In this document: positions 16,991 to 25,481 of the stretch, one piece after another | Numbering within the stretch: position 1 is the stretch's first letter | How the letters are laid out: every line of letters starts with the position of its first letter | DNA from: Desulfocapsa sp. | GTDB taxonomy: Bacteria > Desulfobacterota > Desulfobulbia > Desulfobulbales > Desulfocapsaceae | Assembly (NCBI GenBank): GCA_021737265.1 | Contig: JAIPEF010000020.1 | Location: 1 to 32,003, forward strand | Reading direction: 5' to 3' | DNA: 32,003 nt | Made by a program: the position numbers and the translations under genes | The notes under the pieces: model-generated | Database searches by the model: none | What the model saw: only the letters and a program-made list of their open reading frames with translations | What the model was told of the DNA's origin: nothing

Positions 16991-17785
16991 TTAACTATCC
17001 CGGGTAAGGGCAGAGGAAGGTGGAGGAGCCCAGGAGGCATCCAGCTCACAAAGTTTAGCATATCTAAAAAATGTCCCCTCAAAATTTCCGAAAGCAATCA
17101 CAAATCCCGGCCAACCGTCAAGGATGCCCAACTTCAGAAAGTAAAGCCTGCAAAAAGACCACAGCCCATGACCAAAGGCCTTGCTCATACTTGCTTTTTT
17201 TCCATTATTTTTCAACTTTTGGGCGCCAAGAGAGGAGTATTTGTTGGCCTTATGAAGCACCTCTTCCAGGTCCTTAAAGGGAATTTGCCAGATATCACTC
17301 TTCAAATAACCGGGAGCTTCAGACGAGTGGACAGTATAGGCTTCATGAACCATATCCGCTTCAAAACTTAGAGCTCCCTTCTTAAACAACTGCGGCTGAC
17401 GATAGTCCGGGTAAAACCCGGAGTGTTTCATCCAGCGCCCCATGAAATAATTTCTTCTCGGCACATACCAGGCCTCAACTTTTCCGGGATCAGCGATTTT
17501 CTGTAGAATTTCATCTCGTGCTTCCGGGGTACAGCGTTCGTCCGAATCAAGGCTGAAAACCCACTCATAACTGCAGGTAGCAATGGCACGATTGCGTAAA
17601 TCTCCAAACCCTTTGAACTCGACCTGTACCACCCTGGCCCCCATGGATTCAGCGATTAGAACGGTATCATCTGTGGAATGGGAATCCACCACCACAATTT
17701 CATCGGCCCACAGAACAGAGTTTATTGCATCTCTAATTTTCCAGGCCTCATTATAGGCAAGGATATAGACGCTAATTTCACTCAT
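16991..17785 (-). CDS. Family 2 glycosyltransferase, WaaE/KdtX-like
   Basis: 264 aa. Begins SVYILAYNEAWKIRDAINSV, then ADEIVVVDSHSTDDT (28-41) and WVFSLDSDERCTPE (75-88, with the metal-binding DSD), then RRNYFMGRWMKHSGFYPDYRQPQLFKK. This series, especially the FMGRWxxHxGxYPDxxxRLF-like block, is typical of WaaE/KdtX enzymes that add a beta-linked glucose to heptose I of the core. It is encoded on the opposite strand from the other core genes, two bases after the stop of the GspE-like ATPase gene, so it is probably cotranscribed with it, not with the waa operon. Confidence 0.85.
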   Translation of the reverse strand: MSEISVYILAYNEAWKIRDAINSVLWADEIVVVDSHSTDDTVLIAESMGARVVQVEFKGFGDLRNRAIATCSYEWVFSLDSDERCTPEARDEILQKIADPGKVEAWYVPRRNYFMGRWMKHSGFYPDYRQPQLFKKGALSFEADMVHEAYTVHSSEAPGYLKSDIWQIPFKDLEEVLHKANKYSSLGAQKLKNNGKKASMSKAFGHGLWSFCRLYFLKLGILDGWPGFVIAFGNFEGTFFRYAKLCELDASWAPPPSSALTRDS

Positions 17786-17787
17786 TA

Positions 17788-20013
17788 CTACTTGGGTGGT
17801 TGAGGTTTCATGCCACCTGCCAATTTGACACAGAGTTGGTTGGACATATCCAGCCTGCGAGCCATGGCTCTAAAAATCTTACCGGAAATCTCAGGATATT
17901 TCTCTATGACTTCATCCAGTTTATCGCCCGGGTATCGTTTGACAGTTGTTCGCCCCATGGAGATAATGGATGCATTGCGACGTTGACCGGGCGACAGGGC
18001 TTCCGATTCACCAAAATATTCTCCGGGTTCTGTTATTTCAGCAATCTTTTTCCCGCTCTTCACAACCGCAAGGCCGCCCCTTATAAGCCTAAAAAAGTCA
18101 TTGTCCGAATTCCCCTCACGGATAATGGCATCACCGTCTTCATACTCTTCCACCTCTGTATCCAAAAGATAGGCAGGAAGACTTTCTTTATGGGCCACGG
18201 TTCTTCTCAGAGCCTCATCCACACTGGTTATCCCCTCCCGAACTTTCTGAATGGCAGCTTGTCGCAATGGCACCATTCCTTCCTTAACAGCAACCTTGCG
18301 TAACACATCTTCAGGTACTTCAGCACTGATAACCTTGCCGACTTCTTCAGTGATCTCCATGAGTTCAAAAAAACCGACTCGTCCCTTATAGCCAAGACCA
18401 TTACACGCAGGACACCCTACAGGGCCATAGGTTACTACATACTCAGACTCCTCTTCAGTAAATCCCATGGTGACCAACTCCTGGGGATCGTGCATTTCCG
18501 GTTTTTTACATTTCTGGCAGAGTCTGCGGCCCAAACGCTGGGAAAGCACCATGGTTATGGAGGAGGCAAGCATAAAAGAAGGAATACCAATATCAATAAG
18601 ACGCCCAATTGTGGCAGCACAATCATTAGTATGGAGTGTTGAAAATACTAAATGACCTGTCATGGCTGCCTTGATGGCAATTTCGGCCGTCTCAATATCT
18701 CGAATTTCACCCACCATGATGATATCAGGATCCTGACGAAGAAAGGCCTTAAGCGCTGCCGCAAAGGTCATTCCCACTTCACTGTGTACATTTACCTGAT
18801 TGATACCCTTGAAGTTAAACTCCACTGGATCTTCGGCGGTAAGGATCTTGATATCCTCGGCATTAAGTGAGTTCAAAGCTGAATAGAGGGTAACAGTCTT
18901 TCCTGATCCCGTCGGCCCCGTAACCAGCAGCAGCCCCTGGGGACTGTTTAGGCAACGTTTTAATGCTTCAAAGGTTTCCACTTCAAACCCGAGCTGGGTC
19001 AAATCCACATTCAGAGAAGCTTTGTCAAGGATACGCATAACAACAGATTCACCAAACAGGGTGGGGAGGGTGGAAACACGAAAATCCACAGAACGATTAC
19101 GCCCAAGCCGCATCTTGATACGACCATCCTGAGGAATTCGGCGTTCGGTAATATCAAGAGAAGAAAGAATTTTCAGTCGGGCCACCATGGCATTTTTGAT
19201 GGTCAGCGGAAGGTTCATGGACTTAAAAAGGGAACCATCTTTGCGATAGCGGATCTGCATGGTTTTTTCATATGGTTCCACATGGATATCAGAGACCCCG
19301 TCCTGCACCGCCTTTATCAGGATACCGTTAACCAGCTTAATGATCGGAGCATCGTTGGCTGCAAACTGATCACCGATGTCATCCTCTTCTAAAGATTCAA
19401 TTTCAAAATCATCAGCTGCTTCAGCAACAATGGACCCAAAGTCGTCAACTTCGGTGACGGACATTTCCTCCTCAGCTTCCTCTCGGGCAATAAAAAAACT
19501 TTTCGCCTCCTCGTCATCGATCTTGTAATAGCTTTGAAAGGCCTCCACCAGATCTTTCTCCATGGAGACACAAACAGCCAGATCCTTGCCTAACTCCGCC
19601 TGCAGCTTTTCCACGGCCTCAGTATCCGTGGGTTCTGCCATGGTGACCTGCAGCGTGTTGCCTGCAAGACGCAGAGGCAGTGCCATGTAGCGTTTTGCAA
19701 TCTCATAGGGCATCAGTTTTAAGGCGTCCTTACTGGGCGGCTCATTCTTGATCAGAACAGGGGTAAAGTTATGCTGACGACTCAGAAAGTTATAGATTGT
19801 GTCATGATCAATATATTCATGTTGACGCAGAATGGCACCAAGTCTGCCGCCATTTTTCTTCAACTCATTCTTGGCATATTCAAGTTGAGCAGGAGTAATA
19901 TACCCCGCTTTACTCAAGAGCTCTCCCACCTTCACTTTGCCGGCACCGGAACGGTCCTTGACTGTTCCCTTGAGAGAGCTTTTACTTTTTGTTATTTTCT
20001 GTTTTAGGGCCAT
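17788..20013 (-). CDS. GspE/PilB-type secretion or pilus ATPase with C-terminal cNMP-binding-like domain
   Basis: 741 aa, longer than a normal PilB/GspE (about 560-600). Domains: an MshEN-like N-terminus with two repeats (VGELLSKAGYIT..QLEYA at 29-47; GGRLGAILRQHEYID..I at 55-73), a type that can bind c-di-GMP; an acidic linker (about 165-215); the T2SSE ATPase with Walker A GPTGSGKT (366-373), Asp-box DPVEFN, Walker B DPDIIMVGEIRD (428-439) and His-box STLHTND; a four-cysteine zinc site (C499, C502, C534, C537); and an extra module at about 612-730 resembling CRP-family cyclic-nucleotide-binding domains. Its phosphate-binding cassette GESEALSPGQRRNAS keeps a Glu (669) and Arg (679) ten residues apart, the spacing of CRP Glu72 and Arg82. 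No other pilus or secretion gene is near. It is followed by a WaaE-like gene. No clear ribosome site. Confidence 0.88.
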   Translation of the reverse strand: MALKQKITKSKSSLKGTVKDRSGAGKVKVGELLSKAGYITPAQLEYAKNELKKNGGRLGAILRQHEYIDHDTIYNFLSRQHNFTPVLIKNEPPSKDALKLMPYEIAKRYMALPLRLAGNTLQVTMAEPTDTEAVEKLQAELGKDLAVCVSMEKDLVEAFQSYYKIDDEEAKSFFIAREEAEEEMSVTEVDDFGSIVAEAADDFEIESLEEDDIGDQFAANDAPIIKLVNGILIKAVQDGVSDIHVEPYEKTMQIRYRKDGSLFKSMNLPLTIKNAMVARLKILSSLDITERRIPQDGRIKMRLGRNRSVDFRVSTLPTLFGESVVMRILDKASLNVDLTQLGFEVETFEALKRCLNSPQGLLLVTGPTGSGKTVTLYSALNSLNAEDIKILTAEDPVEFNFKGINQVNVHSEVGMTFAAALKAFLRQDPDIIMVGEIRDIETAEIAIKAAMTGHLVFSTLHTNDCAATIGRLIDIGIPSFMLASSITMVLSQRLGRRLCQKCKKPEMHDPQELVTMGFTEEESEYVVTYGPVGCPACNGLGYKGRVGFFELMEITEEVGKVISAEVPEDVLRKVAVKEGMVPLRQAAIQKVREGITSVDEALRRTVAHKESLPAYLLDTEVEEYEDGDAIIREGNSDNDFFRLIRGGLAVVKSGKKIAEITEPGEYFGESEALSPGQRRNASIISMGRTTVKRYPGDKLDEVIEKYPEISGKIFRAMARRLDMSNQLCVKLAGGMKPQPPK

Positions 20014-20117
20014 ATCAGTACTTGAGAGTTAACGTAACCTACTGAAAATTCTTACACTATGAATGCACCACACATTCCTGTGCTCCTGTTGAACCTCTGT
20101 TACAATACACCCTTTTT

Positions 20118-20165
20118 CTTAAAAAAACAAACGGGTTAAGAAAAGTAACACATTTCTTAACCCGT
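20118..20165 (-). terminator. Rho-independent terminator downstream of fhs
   Basis: A perfect 13-bp stem, ACGGGTTAAGAAA (20131-20143) with TTTCTTAACCCGT (20153-20165), nine-base loop, followed on the - strand by a T-rich tail (complement of 20118-20130). It sits about 75 bases after the fhs stop on that strand and ends the fhs transcript before the ATPase gene. Confidence 0.85.
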
Positions 20166-20237
20166 CATTTCACACCCCATGGGCTCCGCCCACGGGTTGA
20201 ATATCCCTTACTAATTGTTTTTATTTACATATCACAA

Positions 20238-22004
20238 TTAGAAGACCCCTTTCACCTTACCAGTCTCAACATCAACATCAATCCGACGGTAAGCAGGATC
20301 AGAACCGGTTCCAGGCATCAGACTGATGGCACCAGCCACCGGAACAACGAACCCGGCACCTTTGTAGGTGAGGATATCACGGATGGGCAGTGTCCACCCT
20401 TTTGGGGTCCCTTTCAGGGCAGGATTGTGAGAAAGAGAGAGGTGGGTTTTCACCATACAGGTTCCCATCTCTTTCATATCAGGATCATCGCCAAGACGTT
20501 TCAGCTTAGCCTGAGCCTCAGGAGTGTAACTCACGCCATCGGCGCCATAAACCTCTCTGGCTATGAGATCAATACGTTTATCAAGGGGATCTTCAAGATC
20601 ATAGAGGAACTTGAAGTCATTTGGCTCTTCACAGGCATCAACAACCGCATCAGCAAACTCGAGGGCTCCGTCTCCACCGTGCTCCCAGTGACGGGAAAGA
20701 GCAACACGAGCTCCGGCTGCCTCACAGATACGACGAACTGCTTTAATCTCGTTATCAGTATCAGTGTAGAAGGCATTGATGCAGACAACAGGATTGATTC
20801 CAGCTTTCTTAACAGTCTCGATGTGATGGATAAGATTCTTACAGCCTTCTTCAACCCACCCCACATTCTCCTTTCCATATTCTTCAGGCATAGGCTTACC
20901 GGGAACTGGAATTGGTGCTCCACCATGGCATTTAAGGGCACGGATGGTTGCAACAACAACTGCGCAGTTCGGTTTGTTGCCGGAGAACCGACACTTGAGG
21001 TTCCAGAATTTCTCAAATCCGATATCAGCACCAAACCCGGACTCGGTAACATTGTAATCGGCAATTTTCAGTCCAACACGATCAGCAATAACAGAAGACT
21101 GGCCGATGGCGATATTGGCAAAAGGTCCGGCATGAACAAGCACCGGCTGACCTTCAAGGGTCTGCATCAGGTTCGGATTCAGGGCCTGCACCATCCAGGC
21201 GGTCATGGCGCCGTCAACTTCAAGGTCTGCTGTGGTGATAGGCCTATCCTGTTTATCATAGGCAACAACGATTTTTCCAATACGGCGACGCATATCGGCA
21301 AGATCATTGGCAATCGCTAGAATAGCCATAATCTCAGAAGATACCGCGATGGCAAAGGAAGACTTCATGGTGAAGCCATCCATTTTACCCGGTCCTTGAC
21401 CGATGGTGATATCCCGCAGGGCCTGAGCACAGAAATCCATAATCCAGTTGAATTCAACTTTCTTCGGATGGATGTTCAAACGCTTCAGGTTACGCTGGGC
21501 AAGCTGCTCGTCAGTATAGTTACACTCATGCTGCATACGGGACGTGAGTGCCACCATACCAAGGTTATGGGCATTCATGATGGCATTAATATCACCGGTC
21601 AGTCCAAGGGAAAACTCGGTGAGCGGGATACACTGGGCAAGTCCACCGCCAGCGGCAGAACCTTTGATGTTCATGGTGGGTCCGCCGGAAGGCTGACGGA
21701 TGGCTCCAACAACAGATTTGTTCCGTTTACCAAGACCCTGAACAAGTCCCATGGCGCAGGTTGATTTTCCTTCTCCAAGGGGTGTTGGGCTAATGGCAGT
21801 TACATCAACATACTTTCCATCAGGCTTATCACCAAGGCGTGCCATGATTTTATTAAAGTCAAGCTTTCCCACATAGTGTCCATAGGGAAGAACTTCCTCT
21901 TTATCGAGTCCAAGCTGTTCACCTAGCTCGTAAACAGTTTTCATTCGAGATTCGGCTTCAGCTGCAATCTCCCAGTCAGCATGTTTCGTTGGATCAAGAG
22001 CCAT
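20238..22004 (-). CDS. fhs: Formate-tetrahydrofolate ligase
   Basis: 588 aa from the ATG at 22004, which follows a good ribosome site (AAGGAG, six bases away); an upstream in-frame ATG at 22025 is less likely. It makes 10-formyl-THF from formate, ATP and THF, the ATP-using step of the methyl branch of the Wood-Ljungdahl pathway, also usable for purine and formyl-Met supply. The nucleotide site is [11 protein letters not shown] (72-82). [21 protein letters not shown] and [12 protein letters not shown] are other family hallmarks, and [14 protein letters not shown] near the C-terminus is also typical. Transcribed alone, with its own promoter (22111-22139) and terminator (20118-20165). Works with the MetF-MetV protein encoded at the other end of the window. 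Confidence 0.96.
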   Translation of the reverse strand: MALDPTKHADWEIAAEAESRMKTVYELGEQLGLDKEEVLPYGHYVGKLDFNKIMARLGDKPDGKYVDVTAISPTPLGEGKSTCAMGLVQGLGKRNKSVVGAIRQPSGGPTMNIKGSAAGGGLAQCIPLTEFSLGLTGDINAIMNAHNLGMVALTSRMQHECNYTDEQLAQRNLKRLNIHPKKVEFNWIMDFCAQALRDITIGQGPGKMDGFTMKSSFAIAVSSEIMAILAIANDLADMRRRIGKIVVAYDKQDRPITTADLEVDGAMTAWMVQALNPNLMQTLEGQPVLVHAGPFANIAIGQSSVIADRVGLKIADYNVTESGFGADIGFEKFWNLKCRFSGNKPNCAVVVATIRALKCHGGAPIPVPGKPMPEEYGKENVGWVEEGCKNLIHHIETVKKAGINPVVCINAFYTDTDNEIKAVRRICEAAGARVALSRHWEHGGDGALEFADAVVDACEEPNDFKFLYDLEDPLDKRIDLIAREVYGADGVSYTPEAQAKLKRLGDDPDMKEMGTCMVKTHLSLSHNPALKGTPKGWTLPIRDILTYKGAGFVVPVAGAISLMPGTGSDPAYRRIDVDVETGKVKGVF

Positions 22005-22110
22005 ATTGATCTCCTTTTTCAGCAAAGATTAGTTTATTGATGTTTGATTTTACCTATAAATACAAAGAGAAAACCATAACAAGTTGATTACTTCATCAGA
22101 ATTGATACTC

Positions 22111-22139
22111 TATATAACTAATTCTTAACAAAGTGTCAA
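22111..22139 (-). promoter_or_regulatory. Sigma-70-type promoter for fhs
   Basis: On the - strand, TTGACA (complement of 22134-22139) is followed after exactly 17 bases by TATATA (complement of 22111-22116). Transcription would start near 22104, giving a leader of about 100 bases before the fhs ATG. A near-consensus match in the right place; not tested. Confidence 0.75.
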
Positions 22140-22155
22140 TACAGCTCCTGGCAGG

Positions 22156-22192
22156 CAAAAAAAAGCTCCAATCCCATACGAGACAAGAGCTT
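22156..22192 (-). terminator. Probable terminator downstream of thyX
   Basis: AAAGCTC (22161-22167) pairs with GAGCTTT (22186-22192); on the - strand the hairpin is followed by a run of T (complement of 22156-22163). It lies after the thyX stop and the palindromic element, just before the fhs promoter, and would insulate fhs from the nifU-nifS-thyX operon. The 18-base loop is long, which lowers confidence. Confidence 0.5.
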
Positions 22193-22287
22193 TATACGTC
22201 CACAGCTGGTGTTTCTGATACTTACTGCAAATGTTCTCACAAGGTTGCGGATTGTTTGGCAGTAAGGGCTAGAAATAGAACCAGGCG
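22193..22287. other. Intergenic DNA with an 8-bp inverted repeat
   Basis: CTTACTGC (22221-22228) and GCAGTAAG (22259-22266) form an 8-bp inverted repeat around a 30-base loop. No open frame or known RNA was recognised. Together with the flanking terminator and the palindromic element this fills the 435-base gap between thyX and fhs. Confidence 0.35.
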
Positions 22288-22430
22288 AATCATGATGGCG
22301 TCGTAAAAACTCCCCATCTGCTTCGTTGCTGCATTTTTTATTTAATTTCGACGTACCTTAGTACGCCGTAATGATAGTGAAATTTGCAACAACGAAGTAG
22401 ATGAAGAGTTTTTACGACACCAGCAATCAT
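22288..22430. repeat. MITE/REP-like palindromic element with possible target duplication
   Basis: Two 38-base arms (about 22296-22333 and 22386-22423) are inverted copies differing at five positions, all transitions. Each arm contains the core CATCT(A/G)CTTCGTTG. A second small hairpin (CGTAC CTTA GTACG) sits in the centre, near 22351-22364. The termini GATGGCGTCG and CGACACCAGC begin directly inside a 6-base direct repeat, AATCAT (22288-22293 and 22425-22430), which may be a target-site duplication. There is no open frame, so it would be non-autonomous. It lies ten bases after the thyX stop and could also work as a transcript end. Related arms occur at 25482-25532 and 394-409. Confidence 0.75.
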
Positions 22431-22439
22431 AACAACAAA

Positions 22440-23369
22440 TCAAAAAACAGCAGGATAGCGTTCCTTCATTTCTGCAGCAAGCGGAATCATAACCTCACGC
22501 ATGGATGGTTCAGCGGCAGGAACGGTTCTAAGGCTGAAGATATGTTTCCATTCTGCCAAGTTACAATAGACAATAATCTCAGTTTTACAGGAGTTTGGTA
22601 AAACCGTCCGTGCTGCCTGCGGAGTAGAAGACTCAAGAAGTTTCAGATAAATTTCTTCGGTTTCTTCCATGGCCCTCTGCCAGAGTCCAAACTCTACCGT
22701 TCCTTCCTCAAAAAACATGGGTTTAATGAATGTCACCTGGTTGTCAAATTTATCCTGACTGTAGCGGCAGTAGCGCTGACTCTCCTGTAAAAAGGAACAG
22801 GGACGATGTCTCACGATTTCGTGAGTTACTGCTCGATTCACAATAAACTTCACACCCGCGAAACGGTGTCTGGCCAGATACTCATCAGGAAGCGCATCAA
22901 CCGCAGTCAATTCAAGTTTTCTGACCTCTATAGTGCTTACTACTTCCTGACCATGACCACCGTCCCAAACACCTTCAAACAGATATGGATGAGCAGAAAC
23001 CAAAAATCTAACCATGGCTGCAACCAGGGGTGTCTGTCCCGCACGCTGATAGAGTTCACGGAAGCTTCGAATTGAAGCCGTCACCAATATTTCATCGTCC
23101 AGACAATCAATAAAAAGATACTTGGGTTCTAGGGCCAGCAAGGCATCAAATTGCACACCAGAGCACTTTACACCAAGGGTGACGACAGCCATTTCCATCA
23201 CGGAATTATGCCCATGCTCTGCAATCTTTTTCACAAAGGGCAGTGCGGAATCCTTATCAATCTTCTCTTCGCTCTTATAACAAATACGACCACATGCCTC
23301 GAGACGTATAACGAGCGAGGCGCGATCCAGGTCATCCTGGATCTCGTAGGATGGATCAATAATCTGCAT
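22440..23369 (-). CDS. thyX: Flavin-dependent thymidylate synthase
   Basis: 309 aa. It methylates dUMP to dTMP using methylene-THF and FADH2, releasing THF. The ThyX motif RHRxxSxxxxSxR is exact: R187 H188 R189 PC S192 FLQE S197 Q R199. The N-terminal GRICYKS and EHGHNSVME stretch (FAD/dUMP side) and the C-terminal LPNSCKTEIIVYCNLAEWKHIFSLR region (260-281) also fit. It is longer than the usual 220-250 residues; extra sequence lies between about residues 85 and 165 (including FLVSAHPYLFEGVWDGGHG), which I do not recognise. The gene starts two bases after the nifS stop, so it is the third gene of that operon. No thyA is visible in the window. Confidence 0.93.
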   Translation of the reverse strand: MQIIDPSYEIQDDLDRASLVIRLEACGRICYKSEEKIDKDSALPFVKKIAEHGHNSVMEMAVVTLGVKCSGVQFDALLALEPKYLFIDCLDDEILVTASIRSFRELYQRAGQTPLVAAMVRFLVSAHPYLFEGVWDGGHGQEVVSTIEVRKLELTAVDALPDEYLARHRFAGVKFIVNRAVTHEIVRHRPCSFLQESQRYCRYSQDKFDNQVTFIKPMFFEEGTVEFGLWQRAMEETEEIYLKLLESSTPQAARTVLPNSCKTEIIVYCNLAEWKHIFSLRTVPAAEPSMREVMIPLAAEMKERYPAVF

Positions 23370-23371
23370 AA

Positions 23372-24556
23372 TTAATCTTCCTTCCAGAAGGGTGAAAGTT
23401 CTCGTAGTTCAGCTATAATTGGGGGCATTTTCTTAAGCACAAAGTCCACCTCTTCTTCAACGTTATAAACACTCAGAGAAAAACGAATGGAACCGTGGGC
23501 CGCCGTAAAAGGTACCCCCATGGCCCGCAGCACATGGGATGGTTCCAGGGAACCTGAGGTACAGGCCGATCCTGACGAAGCACAAATGTTGTATCTATTC
23601 ATATGCAGTAAAATCGCCTCTCCCTCTACAAACTCAAAACTGACATTGGTGGTATTGGGAAGCCTGTCTGTTTTATGACCATTAAGCATAGACTTAGGAA
23701 TAGACTTTAAAAGTCCCTCTTCCAGTCGGTCACGAAGGACCCGGACCCTGGTATTTTCCTCTCCCATCATCTCTTGAGCAAGTGCACATGCTCTGCCAAG
23801 GCCAACAATGGAGGCCACATTCTCTGTCCCGCCGCGTCTGCCATTTTCCTGATGGCCACCGGACAGGAAAGGAACAAAGGGTGTGCCGCGTTTCACATAC
23901 AAGACCCCAACTCCCTTAGGAGCATGAAGTTTATGACCGGATATGGAGAGGAAATCCACATCAAGCTCACTCAAAGTAATTGGAATCTTACCCACCGCCT
24001 GAACAGCATCAGTATGAAAAAGGATTCCTCGCTCTTTCGCCATGGCAGCCATTTTTTCCACAGGAAAGATAACACCGGTCTCGTTGTTTGCCCACATCAC
24101 GGAGACAATGGCAGTATCTTCAGTCAATGCCTCTTCGTATTTGGCCAGATCAAGCGTTCCATCCGAATCCACCTGAAGACGGGTTACCCGATGTTTATGG
24201 CCAGTCAGCCTGTCCAGGTTTTCACAGAGATGCTTCACAGCGGGATGCTCAACCCGGGTAGTGACGACATGCCTCTTCTCGGGAAAGGCCTGCAGAGCAG
24301 AAATGATTGCGGTGGAGTCGCTTTCTGTTCCGCAGCTGGTAAAAGTGATTTCTGTCGGGTCAGCGCCAATCAGTTCAGCAACCTGAGCCCTGGCTTTCTC
24401 AACAGCTCCCCCCACCTGGCCGCCAAAGTTATGCATACTTGATGGATTACCGTAACATTCCGTCAAAAAGGGCATCATGACATCCACAACCTCGGGAGCA
24501 ACCCGGGTGGTGGCATTGTTGTCCATATAGATTACTTTTTCGGCATCACAGTTCAT
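23372..24556 (-). CDS. nifS: Cysteine desulfurase, NifS type
   Basis: 394 aa PLP enzyme that takes sulfur from cysteine and passes it as persulfide to NifU. Key residues: MDNNATT at the start, His104 in VEHPAVKH that stacks on PLP, the Schiff-base Lys209 in SISGHKLHAPKG, and the mobile-loop catalytic Cys332 in SSGSACTSG. GGHQENGRRGGTEN (233-245) is also diagnostic. The nifU stop and nifS start share one base (TAATG), so translation is coupled. With no nitrogenase genes nearby, this is best read as the housekeeping NIF-type Fe-S assembly system used by many anaerobes, not as proof of nitrogen fixation. Confidence 0.94.
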   Translation of the reverse strand: MNCDAEKVIYMDNNATTRVAPEVVDVMMPFLTECYGNPSSMHNFGGQVGGAVEKARAQVAELIGADPTEITFTSCGTESDSTAIISALQAFPEKRHVVTTRVEHPAVKHLCENLDRLTGHKHRVTRLQVDSDGTLDLAKYEEALTEDTAIVSVMWANNETGVIFPVEKMAAMAKERGILFHTDAVQAVGKIPITLSELDVDFLSISGHKLHAPKGVGVLYVKRGTPFVPFLSGGHQENGRRGGTENVASIVGLGRACALAQEMMGEENTRVRVLRDRLEEGLLKSIPKSMLNGHKTDRLPNTTNVSFEFVEGEAILLHMNRYNICASSGSACTSGSLEPSHVLRAMGVPFTAAHGSIRFSLSVYNVEEEVDFVLKKMPPIIAELRELSPFWKED

Positions 24557-25392
24557 TATTTGGCTTCCTCCACGATCAGGGTATCAAGCACCTGTTCCCG
24601 CAGCTTCTTCTCCACATATTCTTTCAATGTTGTCTGGGATTTAGCACAACTTGTACAGGCGCCGCGCAAAGAAACCATGACAAAATCACCATCCACATCC
24701 ACAAGCTCAATATCACCACCATCCTTCTTCAGGGCTGGTTTAATTTCACGCTCAAGAACCTCTTCAATTTTTTTAATTTTCTGCAGAGTGGTCATCTTCT
24801 TCGGACCATCGACCTGAACCGGAACAACGGGGATTTCATTGATGGTTGTCTGCAGGAGGTCCCGCAGTTTATCCTCACACTTCCCGCAACCACCTCCGGC
24901 CTTGGTAAAATTTGTAATCTCTTCAACAGAGCGCAGATTTGATTCCTTAATCGCCCGGATAACCTCAAAATCTGTCACCCCAAAGCACTCGCAAACCACC
25001 TCACCTTCAGCCATGGGCAGAATAACACCACGATAATCAGCAATGGCCGCCTCAAGGGCTTCCCTCCCCATAACTGAGCAGTGCATCTTTTCCTTGGGTA
25101 AACCACCCAGAAACTCGGCAATATCATCATTGGTAACCTTTTCCGCTTCATCCACGGTCATACCCGTCACCATAATGGTGAGTGCAGAAGAAGAGGCAAT
25201 GGCTGATGCACAGCCAAAGGTCTTGAATTTGGCATCAACAATGCGTTCATTCTCATCAATCTTCAGGGTCAGCTTCAGGGCATCACCACAGGCCAGAGAT
25301 CCCACATCACCAACACCGCTTGGATTTTCAACTTCCCCGACATTCTGGGGATGTAAAAAATGCTCCTGAACCTTCTCTGTATATTCCCACAT
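24556..25392 (-). CDS. nifU: Fe-S cluster assembly scaffold NifU, three-domain
   Basis: 278 aa with the full NifU architecture. IscU-like domain: cluster ligands Cys35, Cys61 and Cys105 (LACGDALKLTL, FGCASAIASSSAL, HCSVMG). Central BFD-like [2Fe-2S] ferredoxin domain: Cys134, Cys136, Cys169 and Cys172 (VCECFG, GGGCGKC). C-terminal Nfu domain: CxxC at Cys246/Cys249 (GACTSCAKSQTTL). It builds and hands on Fe-S clusters with sulfur from NifS. First gene of the nifU-nifS-thyX operon; the ATG follows a GGGAG ribosome site. The region upstream carries a strong palindrome (25482-25532) and a short repeat, which might end readthrough from the phosphohexomutase gene. Confidence 0.95.
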   Translation of the reverse strand: MWEYTEKVQEHFLHPQNVGEVENPSGVGDVGSLACGDALKLTLKIDENERIVDAKFKTFGCASAIASSSALTIMVTGMTVDEAEKVTNDDIAEFLGGLPKEKMHCSVMGREALEAAIADYRGVILPMAEGEVVCECFGVTDFEVIRAIKESNLRSVEEITNFTKAGGGCGKCEDKLRDLLQTTINEIPVVPVQVDGPKKMTTLQKIKKIEEVLEREIKPALKKDGGDIELVDVDGDFVMVSLRGACTSCAKSQTTLKEYVEKKLREQVLDTLIVEEAK

Positions 25393-25432
25393 AAATTTAC
25401 TCCCGATTATTCCTTGATAGCGTCGTATTTAT

Positions 25433-25459
25433 CCCCCTCAAGGGAGGACTGAAAAGAGT
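25433..25459. repeat. Short dispersed repeat, copy 1
   Basis: CCCCTCAAGGG, three bases, then ACTGAAAAGAGT. The same two blocks with a two-base spacer occur in inverted orientation at 31667-31691. The first block is itself partly palindromic. Both copies lie upstream of - strand genes, but in opposite orientation to them, which speaks against a common operator. Confidence 0.5.
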
Positions 25460-25481
25460 ACCCTTTTTTCGGGTGAAAATT

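Noticed and set aside
20427..21320. Long open frame (297 codons) on the + strand inside fhs
   Set aside because: Lies wholly antisense to a clearly conserved fhs; no recognisable domain or ribosome site, so it is a by-product of fhs codon use.
23372..25392. Nitrogen-fixation cluster
   Set aside because: NifU and NifS are present, but no nifHDK, nifB or other nitrogenase genes; NIF-type assembly is also used for general Fe-S proteins in anaerobes.
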